DNA from: Desulfobacteraceae bacterium UBA2245
GTDB lineage: Bacteria > Desulfobacterota > Desulfobacteria > Desulfobacterales > UBA2245
Direction of reading: 5' to 3'
Length of the DNA stretch: 64,000 nucleotides
NCBI GenBank assembly: GCA_002347265.1
Contig: DDYB01000023.1
Span: 62,001-126,000, forward strand
Shown in pieces: positions 16,624-26,426 of this stretch (the stretch's first letter is position 1; the number at the start of each line of letters is the position of its first letter). The position numbers were made by a program, and so were the translations under genes. The notes under the pieces were generated by a model. It did not search any database, had not been told where the DNA came from, and worked only from the letters and a program-made list of their open reading frames with translations.

Positions 16624-19600
16624 ATGAAATTGCTTTCCGACAGTTTTGACAAAAACAATCGCAGGCACATCGCGCAATTGCACAACATCCTAGAATTTCT
16701 CGGAGTGCAGGTTCCTCCGGATTCCGACGACGCGACGGGAAGGCGTTTCGGCGCGACGACGTCCGCCGCGCTCGTCAAGGTTAAAAAGCAGTTCAATCTT
16801 CCCCAGACCGCCGAGTTAAACAAAACAACCCTTCGAACGCTGAACCAGAAGGCAATTGAAAAATTCTACGCCTCCCGCACACAGACGGCCAGGCTGCACC
16901 GCAAGCTGGTCAGGGTCGGGCGAATCGCCAAGCTGGAGTACGATCTTTCCGGCGATATCAAAGAGAGAAAGCAGGGAAAGGAGACCGGCAGCGCGCTGAA
17001 GGCATTTCAGAAAAAATATGGTTTAGCCGAGACCGGCCTGCTCAACCGGGAAACACTGGAAAGGATCGAGTCTGTTGCCGCCAGCCGGGTGGCCCCTTTC
17101 AAAAAGCTGAAAGTGCCCCGGACGGAACGTCTCATGAAGGTGCGCAACCCCTTGCGGCTCAACATGCGAAAATCAAAGGTGGCGGATCTGCAGCGGGCTT
17201 TGGCGTGGCTGGGACATGAGATTGACGTCAGGGAAGCGAGTACGCAAACCTACGGCAAGACGACCCGCAAGGCCGTGATCGCCTTTCAGACCGCGCAGAA
17301 ACTGCCGGTCAGCGGCAATGTCGGCTGGAAAACCGCCCAGAAGATCAACAGCCTGATCCAGGAAAACAGCAGCATGGTCTCCTGCAGGGACAAATTCCGG
17401 ATCAGGGGCTCGGTGCGCAACGATCTGTGGGAAGGCGTCAAACTGGCGGCCATTCAGGTCTATGAAAAGAAACTGCGCGGGGAGGTGCTGCTGGCGGAAC
17501 GCAGAACCCTCGCCAACGGCTTCTATGACCTGCAATACCGGCCTCCGGTCAATCCCCTGACCGGAAAGCCGAAGGAAAATTTCCAGCTCGCCGTCAGGAT
17601 GCTGGATGCCCGGGGCAAGCTCTTGCAGGAGAAGACTTTTCAGGTCACGGGAAAGGTCTTGTGGGTGAACTTTACCGACGGCGATGACCAATACCGGGGC
17701 GGCGCTGATTTTCAGGCCCTGGAAAAAGCCCTCAACAGGGCGCTCGGTCCCCATGCTTCCATTGGCGAGATCGAAGAGAGCGACCGTCATCAGGATATCG
17801 CCTATCTTCGCAAGGAGACCTCCCTGGCCGCCGAAGACATCATGAAGATGACGCTGGCCTTTCGCACCGCCGCCTCGGTCAATCTTCCCTTCCTGACACC
17901 CGAAGTTTTTTACGCGTTCATCCGCCAGAATCAGCCGCAAAACCTGCCGGGTGATCTGCTGCCGGACAGCCCGCAGGAGTGGGCCGCCTGGATTGCCATG
18001 CTGGTGCAGCGCTGCGCAGATGGCATTGCCCTGCTGTCAAAAGACCTGCAGGAGGACATTCTCAAAAGCGGCTTGAAACAAAACTACGTATCGCGAAAAA
18101 TTGGCAAAGCGTTGCCGCAAATCCTCACCGCTCTGATGCAGCTCAAAACCGCTCATATGCTGAAGCAGCCGGTCTTCGGCGGAGAAGGCTCACTGCAGAC
18201 GCTGCTGGCCGCATCGGCCATAGACGCACAGGCCCATGCATCGGTTGCGGCCTGCCTGGGCGAGAGCAGCGGCTTCAACCAGGACTTCTGGCAGGTGCTG
18301 GCCGGTGTTCCCGGGGTCGGAAGCGCGGCGGCAAAGGACTTTCGGACAACCGCCGATCTGGGCTACATGACTTCAAATTTCGGCAGTCTCATCGCGTTTC
18401 TCAAAAGTCAGATTGCCTCTGACGATTCCGCCTTGCTCAAGCAGGTCAGCGATTGCGCCAGGCTGTCTGAAAGCGAATGGGTCAATCTGATCGAACAAAA
18501 CGGCGGACAGGTCCCGTCCTGGATCAAAGGGAAGAATGCCTTCCAGAAGAAACAGACCTATGCGGCATTCCTGAAAGAGAAGGCCGAGCATTTGTTCCCC
18601 GCGGTTTCCCTGATCGCCGAGGTGGATCGCAGCAAAATGCATGCACTCGGGAACGTCGGAAATATTCTGGCGGCGATCGAAGCGAATCCGGATTTCGACT
18701 TGAAAAAAGACAATCTTGAGAAATTCTTTTCAACCAGCGGGGCTGATCTGACCATCCATGAAATTGCGGCAACGAAGGCGTTGCAGCGGATACATCGCAT
18801 CGCATCCAGCGCCGGAACAGGAGCGGCGCTGCTGGAATCCGGCTACTACAGTGCGGCACAGATATGCCGGGAAGGCAGGGATGCTTTTATCCGCGCGGTG
18901 GGCAAAAAGAAAATTTCCAGGAATGAAGCGAGCGCCATCTATGAAAATTGCGCGCAGCAGCACGCCACGGTCGTGGCAGCCATGGGAGAATTCCGGTTTG
19001 ATCTGCAGCGGTTCAATCCCGGCTGCGTGGCTTCACTGACGTATACTCCGGAGGAAATCGAGGAATTAAAAAAGGACATTCCGGATATTGAGACCCTGTT
19101 CGGGGCTGTTGATATCCGCGAGGTGCGGCATTGCGAATCCGTGCTCGGCCCGTCCGCCTACCTGAGCGATCTTTTCCGTTTTCTGGGTCAGAAAAAATCC
19201 AAGGTGTCCGGCAAAACGGTCCGGGACATTTTATTCCAGCGCCGGCCGGATCTCGGAAACATCAAACTCAACTGCAAGAACACGGATACGGCACTTCCCT
19301 ATATCGATCTGGTGTGCGAGATACTGGAAAACCGGGTTCTCGACGGAAGCGGCGTTCTGAACTTCCAGTCCACATGGCCGGCGGAGGATCTTCTGGCCGA
19401 GCCGGAACACGTCGAAGCGGACGCTTATGAAAAATTGAAGGCAGCCGATTATCCCCTCCATGCCCATTTCAACCTCTGGCAGGAAGAGACGCGCGCACTT
19501 CTCGCCCACGTGGGAATCCCGCGCTGTCAGCTCATGGACGCCTTTTCGATCGATGCGGACCCCGGTCTGGCAAAAATTAACCACTGCAACAGCGCGGCGG

Positions 19601-22600
19601 AATACTTCGGCATATCCGATCAGGAACAACGGATCATTCTCACCCCGCGCCCTTCGAAACAATGGCAGAAGAAGTACTGGAGCAATGACGCCGTCGGCGG
19701 CGAAGTTCCGGTTGCCGTGTTTCTGCAAAAGTCGGGATTAAATTACCGGCAGCTGTTCGATCTGCTGCAATGCGAGTTTGTCAACGGGAGCGAACCCAGG
19801 AGCTTCATCCTGTGCCCTTTGGACAATTGCGATCTTGATTTGCAGCAGGTCAAAAACCTTCCGATGCAGCGGCTGGATAAAATGAACCGATTCCTGCGGC
19901 TGTGGAAAAAAACGGGGCTTGAGCTTTGGGAACTGGATCTTCTTCTGACGGCGCCGTCGATCGGCAAAGGCTTGCTGAACAATTCTTTTCTGATCCGGCT
20001 CCGGCAGTTCGAGGAACTTCGAAAAGCTTTGAAACTGGGGGTTGAAGCATGCGCGGCCCTCTTCGGCCCGATCAACACCCGTTTGCGAAACGTCCCATCG
20101 TCATCGGAAAAACAGCCGAAGAACCTTTTCGAAAACCTCTTCCTGAGCGGTTCCGTGGATCCGCAGGCCCAGGCCGATTTTGCCGTTCTGCTTACCGACG
20201 CCGCGACGTCCAAGAGCCTGGAGCCCTACCGTGCGCACATTCTCTCGGCATTATCCCTGAACAACGACGAGTTCGAGCTGTTGCTGCCTCTGACGAGCGC
20301 GACACTGACCCGCGAATCCCTCGGCATCCTGTTCAGATATAAAACACTGGCCGACAAGATGAAGCTCAAGCTCGACGGTTTTCTCCTTTTCTGCAGGCTT
20401 GCCGGCATCGCCGATCCCTTTGCCTCATTGGACGGCGTCAAGCGGATCATCGAGAAAAAACAGCTCATCGGAGAGGCGGGCGCGACACTGACGCAACTCG
20501 CCTACCTGCTGGATTACGACCCGGATTCTTCGGCCGGGTGGCGCGAAGAAATGTACGTTCAGAAGGTTCAGGGCCTTCGGGAAGCGCTCGCCGGTCTTTG
20601 TGAAAAGGTTATCGCTTCCGAAGATGCGGGTGAAGACAGCCTGGCAATGCTGCTGGGTCTGCTGACGCCGTTTGCCGATGCCGCCGTACTGAAAACGATG
20701 GCAGATATTATTGCGGGCGCCTGGACGGGGACGGAGACCGAAATCGCCGGCTTCATCACCGACCACCTGGGCGCTTTCGTCGCGGATGCAACCCAGGCCG
20801 TCAATGTCCTGAAATTTTCAGGACCGCTTTCGCAGGCCGAACTTGCGCAGCGCCGATCGTACGTGATGACGGAATTGCTGAATTATCTGAACCGGACAGC
20901 GATCAAGGAATTCGTGGCCGCGTCCCTGGGCCTGGAAAGCAGCCAGACCTCCGTGCTCCTGAACGGTCTGCATCTTCCCGGTTCGTCCCGTCATCTTTTG
21001 ACCGTCCTGCAGGACGAGAAGCTTCACGCGCGCGACGGCAAGAGCGGATATCTTTATGAGATTTCTTCCGCAAACCTGCCCGATATCTTTGCCGCATTTC
21101 AATTGCTGCACAAGGCGTCGCTGGCGGTCCGATGCCTCAAATGCACGGCTGATGAACTGACCTGGCTGGTCGCGCATCCTGCCATCGGGGCTACGCTCGA
21201 TTTCAACCTTCTGCCGATTGCCGCCACCCAAAGCCCTGTCGCCCTGGATTCATGGTTGAACCTCTGGCGTTTTCTCAAATTCAAGCGCCTTTTTCCGGAA
21301 CCCGAGAAGGCGTCCTTCTGGACCGTTCTGGAAATCGCCGCAAATCCGGCGGGGTCGGCGGAGGCCGTCAACAACGCGCTGTGTAAACTGACCGGCTGGG
21401 ATCCCACCGTTCATCAGGCTCTGCACCACGGGCAGCTCGATTATCGCTCGCCGCAATCCTATGAATGGTTTCTGGAATGCCACCGGCAGAAGAAGATCAC
21501 GGGCGTTGATTTCGGACTGCTTTTCAGCTGGGCGCGGCGTGACCCCGCGGAACAGGATCAGGCCAAGATGCTCGGCGTGCGCGATATGGTGAAAGCGAAA
21601 TACAGCCGGGAGCAGTGGCTGAAAATCCTCAAGCCCATCATGGACGATCTGCGCGAGAAGAAACGGCAGGCCCTGACAGCCTATCTGGTGGAGCGCTCGC
21701 AACGGCAAAAGCCGCCGGAAATATCGGTCGGCGGCAAGAAAGTCAGAAATCCGGAATACTGGACGTCCCCCGACGATCTTTACGGCTGGTTCCTGATTGA
21801 CGTCGAGATGTGTGCGGACCAGTTGACTTCGCGAATCCTGCAGGCCATCCTGTCCACGCAGCTGTATGTGCAGCGGTGTTTCCTGAATCTGGAAAACCGC
21901 GAGGTGGAAACCGCGCTTCCTGATCCCGATATCGAAAACAGCTGGGAGCAGTGGAAATGGATGAAGAACTACCGGGTCTGGGAAGCGAACCGGAAAGTTT
22001 TTCTTTTTCCAGAAAACTGGATCGAGCCTGAGTTGCGCGACACGAAATCGCCGTTCTTCGAAGAGCTGGAAAGCGACATCCTCTCGCGCGAAGCCACCAG
22101 CGACAACGTTGAGGCGGCGCTGCAGCGCTATATTCAGAAGCTCGAAGAGGTCTCCCGGCTCGACGTGTGCAGCATTTTTCACGAAAAAGACGGACCGACC
22201 AATCTGCTGCATCTGGTGGCCCGCACCCGCAGCGTGCCGGCGATCTTCTATTACCGCTCCTTTGACCTGAATTATTCGCGCTGGACTCCCTGGGAAAAGA
22301 TTGAAACGGATATCCAGTCGGATCATGTGGTTCCCTGGGTCTATAATCGAAAACTGCATCTGTTCTGGCTGACCATTCAGGAAAAGCCGATCAAACTGAA
22401 AATGCTGCCGCCCATGAAGCTGGATACGCCCGCTCAAACGCCCGACCCCGCTCTGTTTATGGAAATTGAATTGTCCTGGTCGGTTCGCCAGCACGAGGGA
22501 TGGGACGCCAGAAAAACCGGCAAAAAGAAGCTCATTCATCCCTGGGAGCGGCCGCTGTTTTCCTACAATCTCAAGCCGCGGTACAAAGCCGACCGCAATT

Positions 22601-25600
22601 GTCTCTATATTGACCTGTACATCTCCACCTCCCGGGAATTCAACGAGGGAGTCTTCTACGACCAGTTCAAACGCAGCAAGGTCCGGCTGACGAAGGTACA
22701 CTACGATGAGACCCTGCGGCCCTGGCATTCCTCGAGTTTTGTTTTTGACGGCAGCGTCCGGGAAGTGCTTCTGCGCGGTATTCCCGGCTACTACTTCAGC
22801 CCCGAGGCGGGAGATATCCGCAACATCGATTCGTATCAGTATGTGAAGGAGAATTTCAGCAAGGGCGCAGACATTTCCCCGCTGAGCATTATTTCCGAAC
22901 AACTGGCGCTTCCCGCCGGTATGCATTATCGGTACACCCGTCTGGCCAACAACCGGAACCGCAACCTCAACCCGAACAAATTCAACACCTTCGGGCCGGA
23001 CAAAAAAACAAAGACTCTGTTGAACCATGCCGCAGAACCCTTCGAGGCCGTGCTTTGCCAGCAGGGGCTGACGCCGGTCGGCGGGAAAATAAGGCCGGTT
23101 CTCTACCAGGACGATGCGCGTTCATTTTTCATCACCCAGAACCGGCAGGAGAGCTTATGGAGCTTTCCCGCAAGCGTCGGCAAGACCTACGGGATCTATC
23201 CGTTCTATCACCCGTTTGCGGAGGTGTTTCAGCAGGAGATCAACCGCGGCGGCGTGGAAACCTTTTACCGTCGAGACCTGCAGATAAACCCCCATGGCTT
23301 CTCCGGCAGGACGCCTTTTTATATCGCCGCGTACAGTCCCATCGCCGGCATGGACTACAGCGCGGCGGAAAAAGAGCAGCTCGATTTTTCGCGAAGCGGC
23401 GCGTATTCCATCTACAACTGGGAGCTGTTCTTCCATGTACCGCTGATGATGGCCTGCCGCCTCAGCCAGAACCAGCGCTTCGAGGAGGCGATGCAGTGGT
23501 TTCATTATATTTTCGACCCGACCAACACGCAGATGCTTCCCACGCCCCAGCGATTCTGGGTGACGAAGCCCTTCTATGAAACCGGCGATGCCGAATACCG
23601 CAAACAGCGCATCAAGAACATTATTGAAAACATCGACGAGTTCAAGGCACAACTGATCGAATGGAAAAACCATCCTTTCAGGCCTCATCTCATCGCGGAA
23701 CACCGCACCGTCGCTTATCAAAGAACGGTCGTCATGAAATACCTGGACAACCTGATCGCCTGGGGCGATCAACTGTTCCGCCAGGACACCATGGAATCGA
23801 TCAACGAGGCGACCCTGCTTTACATACTGGCCCATGAGCTGCTGGGAAGGCGGCCGGTACTGGTGCCCGCGCTGAACCGCGAAGAAAAGACCTTTAACGA
23901 GCTGATCGCCGAAAGCACCCTGGACGACTTCGGCAACGCCAGGGTGGAAGTGTCGCTGGAAAACACGCTGGGGTTGCCCATCCAGTATGCCGAGCCCGTG
24001 TTGTCCACGGATGAAGATGCGCCCTCCCTGGAGATTTCGTACTACGGGCTGCCCCACAACGACAAGCTGCTCCAGTACTGGGATACCGTTGCCGACCGCC
24101 TGTTTAAAATCCGGCATGGCCTCAATATTCAGGGACTGAAGCGGAGTCTTCCGCTTTTCGAGCCGCCGATCGATCCGGCGCTCCTGGTCAAGGCAACCGC
24201 AGCCGGACTGGATCTGGCCGCGGTACTCAGCGATATGAATGCCCCGGCGCAGGCATACCGGTTTAAGATTCTATCGACGAAAGCGATCGACTTCTGCCGT
24301 GATGTGAAGAGCCTCGGCGACCAGCTGCTGAAGGCCCTGGAAAGAAAGGACGCGGAAGATATGGCGGTGCTGCTTGCCTCCAACGAGTTGACCCTCATCC
24401 ATAGCATGCATGCCGTTAAAAAACTCCAGGTGGACGAATTCCAATTTGCCCTCGAATCGATCGAGCGCCGCCGGGAGGCCAGCCAGATCAAGATCGACCA
24501 CATCAGGAGCCTGAGCGAGCCGCTGGAACAGGAGGAAAAGGCGAGCGACTGGTCGACGGCTGCGGATGTCTTCAAGGTCTTGAGCAAGGTCTCCAGCGTC
24601 GGCGCCATGATCGCATCGCTGTTCCCCGATGCCAAAACCGGAGCGAATGGGGCGGGCGGATCGCCTGAAGCCACGGTAAAAATCGGCGGCTCCAATGTCA
24701 GAAAGGGCTTCGAGTATGCCGGAAAGGCCTGCGATGCGGCCGCGGAGCTGTGCAAGTGGCGGCAGGATTCACTCAAATCGGAGGCAGCCAGTGAGCGCAC
24801 CAAGGCGGACCGGGCGGCGACGATTGCACAGGAAGAAAAAGCGATTGCCGACCTGGAACAGCAGAAACTGGCCAAGGAGATTCTTCAGAAAATCGCCGAA
24901 CTGGAACTGGAGAATTTTGAGAAGGAAATGGAACTGCGGCAGGTGGAATATGAATACCTGCGGGACAAGTACACCAACCGCCAGCTTTACCAGTGGATGC
25001 TCACTCAGATCGCGACAGTCTATTTCCAAGCGTACCAGCTTGCCTACGACATGGCAAAGCGCGCCGAAAAGAGTTTCCGGCGGGAACTCGGCATGACGGA
25101 CTCCAATTTCATTCAATTCGGGTACTGGGACAGTCTCAAAAAAGGGCTGCTCTCCGCGGATCGGTTGACCTGCGACATCCGCCGCATGGAGGCCGCCTAT
25201 CTGGACCAGCGCCGGAGAGAACTGGAAATCACCAAGCATGTCTCCCTGGCCCGCCTGGCGCCGGAAAAATTCCTCGAGCTTACGATGACCGGCCGTTGCA
25301 CCCTTGACCTTCAGGAGTGGATGTACAACCTCGACTATCCCGGCCATTACCGGCGGCGAATCAAGTCCGTATCCGTGAGCATTCCCTGCGAGGCGGATGA
25401 ATTTACCAATGTGAATTGCCGCCTGACCCTCAATGCCAGCGAGGTCCGCATCAGCAATGTGGTGGGTCCGGGATATGCCAAAGAGGACGCGGAGGATATC
25501 CGTTTTATTGCCCAACCCGGCGCCGGGGAGTCCATAGCGACCAGCCACGGCGAATATGACAATGGTCTGTTCACATTGAACTTCGACGACGAGCGCTTCC

Positions 25601-26205
25601 TGCCTTTCGAGGGCGCCGGGGCGATCAGTTCCTGGGATATTCATATGCCGCCCGAGCATAATCAGTTCGATTTTTCGACCATGACCGATTGTATCCTGCA
25701 CATCAGCTATACGGCGCAGGAAGGCGGCGAGCCGCTGAGTGCGGCGGCCAAAGCCCAGCTGGACGAGATCCTGCCGGGCAGCGGCATGTTGCTTGTGGGA
25801 CTGAAATACGGCTTTCCGGCGGAGTGGGAGGCTTTTCTCCATCCGTCCCCTGCGGGCGCTCAGCAGAAACTTTCCTTTACCCTTTCAAAAGAGCATTACC
25901 CGTTCCTCGGCCGCAGCAGTTCGATGACGCTGACAAAAGCAGGCCTGGTCGTTTCGGGCAACTACGGCGGCAATTACAACGTTCGTGTGGGAATTCCCGG
26001 TCAGGGCGATACGGATTGCCTGCTGACCAAAGACAGCAGCTTGAATAACATGCATCATAAACCGGATCTGTTTGAAGGAACTGCGCCCGCTGTCGGAGCA
26101 TTTTCCGTCATGGTGCGGCGCGACACTTCGGGAAGCAACGATTTTGCCTCGCTGCCGCCGGATGATCTGAACGACATAATTCTCGTTTTACATTACGAAA
26201 AATGA
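16624..26205 (+). CDS. Giant Tc-toxin A subunit-like protein with N-terminal peptidoglycan-binding modules
   Basis: About 3,193 residues from ATG 16624 (GGAGGAG 6 bases upstream). Residues ~12-240 carry three peptidoglycan-binding-like modules (e.g. DLQRALAWLGHEI, KTTRKAVIAFQTAQKLPVSG). The TcA/VRP1 hallmark follows at ~793-905: SVLGPSAYLSDLFRFL, LFQRRPDLGNIKLNC, DTALPYIDLVCEILENR. Then come a neuraminidase-like region (~1836-1930; FYYRSFDLNYSRWTPWEKIE), the conserved YIFDPTNTQMLPTPQRFW (~2294), long pore-forming-type helices (~2540-2880), and a C-terminal region from LTMTGRCTLDLQEWMYNLDYPGHY resembling the TcB-binding domain. Known TcA proteins are ~2,400-2,500 residues and form pentameric injection channels. 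No TcB/TcC (RHS) gene is seen here. No signal peptide is present. Toxin function is inferred. Confidence 0.88.
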   Translation: MKLLSDSFDKNNRRHIAQLHNILEFLGVQVPPDSDDATGRRFGATTSAALVKVKKQFNLPQTAELNKTTLRTLNQKAIEKFYASRTQTARLHRKLVRVGRIAKLEYDLSGDIKERKQGKETGSALKAFQKKYGLAETGLLNRETLERIESVAASRVAPFKKLKVPRTERLMKVRNPLRLNMRKSKVADLQRALAWLGHEIDVREASTQTYGKTTRKAVIAFQTAQKLPVSGNVGWKTAQKINSLIQENSSMVSCRDKFRIRGSVRNDLWEGVKLAAIQVYEKKLRGEVLLAERRTLANGFYDLQYRPPVNPLTGKPKENFQLAVRMLDARGKLLQEKTFQVTGKVLWVNFTDGDDQYRGGADFQALEKALNRALGPHASIGEIEESDRHQDIAYLRKETSLAAEDIMKMTLAFRTAASVNLPFLTPEVFYAFIRQNQPQNLPGDLLPDSPQEWAAWIAMLVQRCADGIALLSKDLQEDILKSGLKQNYVSRKIGKALPQILTALMQLKTAHMLKQPVFGGEGSLQTLLAASAIDAQAHASVAACLGESSGFNQDFWQVLAGVPGVGSAAAKDFRTTADLGYMTSNFGSLIAFLKSQIASDDSALLKQVSDCARLSESEWVNLIEQNGGQVPSWIKGKNAFQKKQTYAAFLKEKAEHLFPAVSLIAEVDRSKMHALGNVGNILAAIEANPDFDLKKDNLEKFFSTSGADLTIHEIAATKALQRIHRIASSAGTGAALLESGYYSAAQICREGRDAFIRAVGKKKISRNEASAIYENCAQQHATVVAAMGEFRFDLQRFNPGCVASLTYTPEEIEELKKDIPDIETLFGAVDIREVRHCESVLGPSAYLSDLFRFLGQKKSKVSGKTVRDILFQRRPDLGNIKLNCKNTDTALPYIDLVCEILENRVLDGSGVLNFQSTWPAEDLLAEPEHVEADAYEKLKAADYPLHAHFNLWQEETRALLAHVGIPRCQLMDAFSIDADPGLAKINHCNSAAEYFGISDQEQRIILTPRPSKQWQKKYWSNDAVGGEVPVAVFLQKSGLNYRQLFDLLQCEFVNGSEPRSFILCPLDNCDLDLQQVKNLPMQRLDKMNRFLRLWKKTGLELWELDLLLTAPSIGKGLLNNSFLIRLRQFEELRKALKLGVEACAALFGPINTRLRNVPSSSEKQPKNLFENLFLSGSVDPQAQADFAVLLTDAATSKSLEPYRAHILSALSLNNDEFELLLPLTSATLTRESLGILFRYKTLADKMKLKLDGFLLFCRLAGIADPFASLDGVKRIIEKKQLIGEAGATLTQLAYLLDYDPDSSAGWREEMYVQKVQGLREALAGLCEKVIASEDAGEDSLAMLLGLLTPFADAAVLKTMADIIAGAWTGTETEIAGFITDHLGAFVADATQAVNVLKFSGPLSQAELAQRRSYVMTELLNYLNRTAIKEFVAASLGLESSQTSVLLNGLHLPGSSRHLLTVLQDEKLHARDGKSGYLYEISSANLPDIFAAFQLLHKASLAVRCLKCTADELTWLVAHPAIGATLDFNLLPIAATQSPVALDSWLNLWRFLKFKRLFPEPEKASFWTVLEIAANPAGSAEAVNNALCKLTGWDPTVHQALHHGQLDYRSPQSYEWFLECHRQKKITGVDFGLLFSWARRDPAEQDQAKMLGVRDMVKAKYSREQWLKILKPIMDDLREKKRQALTAYLVERSQRQKPPEISVGGKKVRNPEYWTSPDDLYGWFLIDVEMCADQLTSRILQAILSTQLYVQRCFLNLENREVETALPDPDIENSWEQWKWMKNYRVWEANRKVFLFPENWIEPELRDTKSPFFEELESDILSREATSDNVEAALQRYIQKLEEVSRLDVCSIFHEKDGPTNLLHLVARTRSVPAIFYYRSFDLNYSRWTPWEKIETDIQSDHVVPWVYNRKLHLFWLTIQEKPIKLKMLPPMKLDTPAQTPDPALFMEIELSWSVRQHEGWDARKTGKKKLIHPWERPLFSYNLKPRYKADRNCLYIDLYISTSREFNEGVFYDQFKRSKVRLTKVHYDETLRPWHSSSFVFDGSVREVLLRGIPGYYFSPEAGDIRNIDSYQYVKENFSKGADISPLSIISEQLALPAGMHYRYTRLANNRNRNLNPNKFNTFGPDKKTKTLLNHAAEPFEAVLCQQGLTPVGGKIRPVLYQDDARSFFITQNRQESLWSFPASVGKTYGIYPFYHPFAEVFQQEINRGGVETFYRRDLQINPHGFSGRTPFYIAAYSPIAGMDYSAAEKEQLDFSRSGAYSIYNWELFFHVPLMMACRLSQNQRFEEAMQWFHYIFDPTNTQMLPTPQRFWVTKPFYETGDAEYRKQRIKNIIENIDEFKAQLIEWKNHPFRPHLIAEHRTVAYQRTVVMKYLDNLIAWGDQLFRQDTMESINEATLLYILAHELLGRRPVLVPALNREEKTFNELIAESTLDDFGNARVEVSLENTLGLPIQYAEPVLSTDEDAPSLEISYYGLPHNDKLLQYWDTVADRLFKIRHGLNIQGLKRSLPLFEPPIDPALLVKATAAGLDLAAVLSDMNAPAQAYRFKILSTKAIDFCRDVKSLGDQLLKALERKDAEDMAVLLASNELTLIHSMHAVKKLQVDEFQFALESIERRREASQIKIDHIRSLSEPLEQEEKASDWSTAADVFKVLSKVSSVGAMIASLFPDAKTGANGAGGSPEATVKIGGSNVRKGFEYAGKACDAAAELCKWRQDSLKSEAASERTKADRAATIAQEEKAIADLEQQKLAKEILQKIAELELENFEKEMELRQVEYEYLRDKYTNRQLYQWMLTQIATVYFQAYQLAYDMAKRAEKSFRRELGMTDSNFIQFGYWDSLKKGLLSADRLTCDIRRMEAAYLDQRRRELEITKHVSLARLAPEKFLELTMTGRCTLDLQEWMYNLDYPGHYRRRIKSVSVSIPCEADEFTNVNCRLTLNASEVRISNVVGPGYAKEDAEDIRFIAQPGAGESIATSHGEYDNGLFTLNFDDERFLPFEGAGAISSWDIHMPPEHNQFDFSTMTDCILHISYTAQEGGEPLSAAAKAQLDEILPGSGMLLVGLKYGFPAEWEAFLHPSPAGAQQKLSFTLSKEHYPFLGRSSSMTLTKAGLVVSGNYGGNYNVRVGIPGQGDTDCLLTKDSSLNNMHHKPDLFEGTAPAVGAFSVMVRRDTSGSNDFASLPPDDLNDIILVLHYEK

Positions 26206-26218
26206 TGCGAATAAATGT

Positions 26219-26248
26219 TTGACAAACATACGTAAAATGGATTAATAT
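26219..26248 (+). promoter_or_regulatory. Putative sigma70 promoter in the gap after the TcA-like gene
   Basis: TTGACA at 26219-26224 and TAATAT at 26243-26248 (18-base spacer; 4 of 6 at -10). It points into a ~100-base gene-free stretch that ends in the terminator at 26344-26382. This could be a small RNA promoter or chance. Confidence 0.35.
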
Positions 26249-26343
26249 CTTTTTACTCGGGATAACTTAGCGAATGGTATTGGACTGAATTAGTGGTAAC
26301 TCACATATTAAGTCAGTAAGCAAAAGAATCTCGATTCTGGAAT

Positions 26344-26382
26344 AGGCTTCCGGTCTGTATCGGCTGGGGCCTTTTCTTTTTT
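26344..26382 (+). terminator. Rho-independent terminator after the TcA-like gene
   Basis: Stem AGGCTTC (26344-26350) pairs with GGGGCCT (26366-26372), including two G-U pairs. A T-rich tract TTTTCTTTTTT follows. It is well placed to end the plus-strand block before the convergent minus-strand genes. Confidence 0.55.
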
Positions 26383-26426
26383 CAGGGGAGCGCGAAGAAA
26401 GCGCTTAAAGCGAAAAGTATTTGCCT

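Noticed and set aside
21250..23028. 592-residue minus-strand open frame inside the TcA-like gene
   Set aside because: It lies wholly antisense to a strongly supported coding sequence and its translation has no recognisable domain; long antisense frames are expected in GC-rich codon usage.
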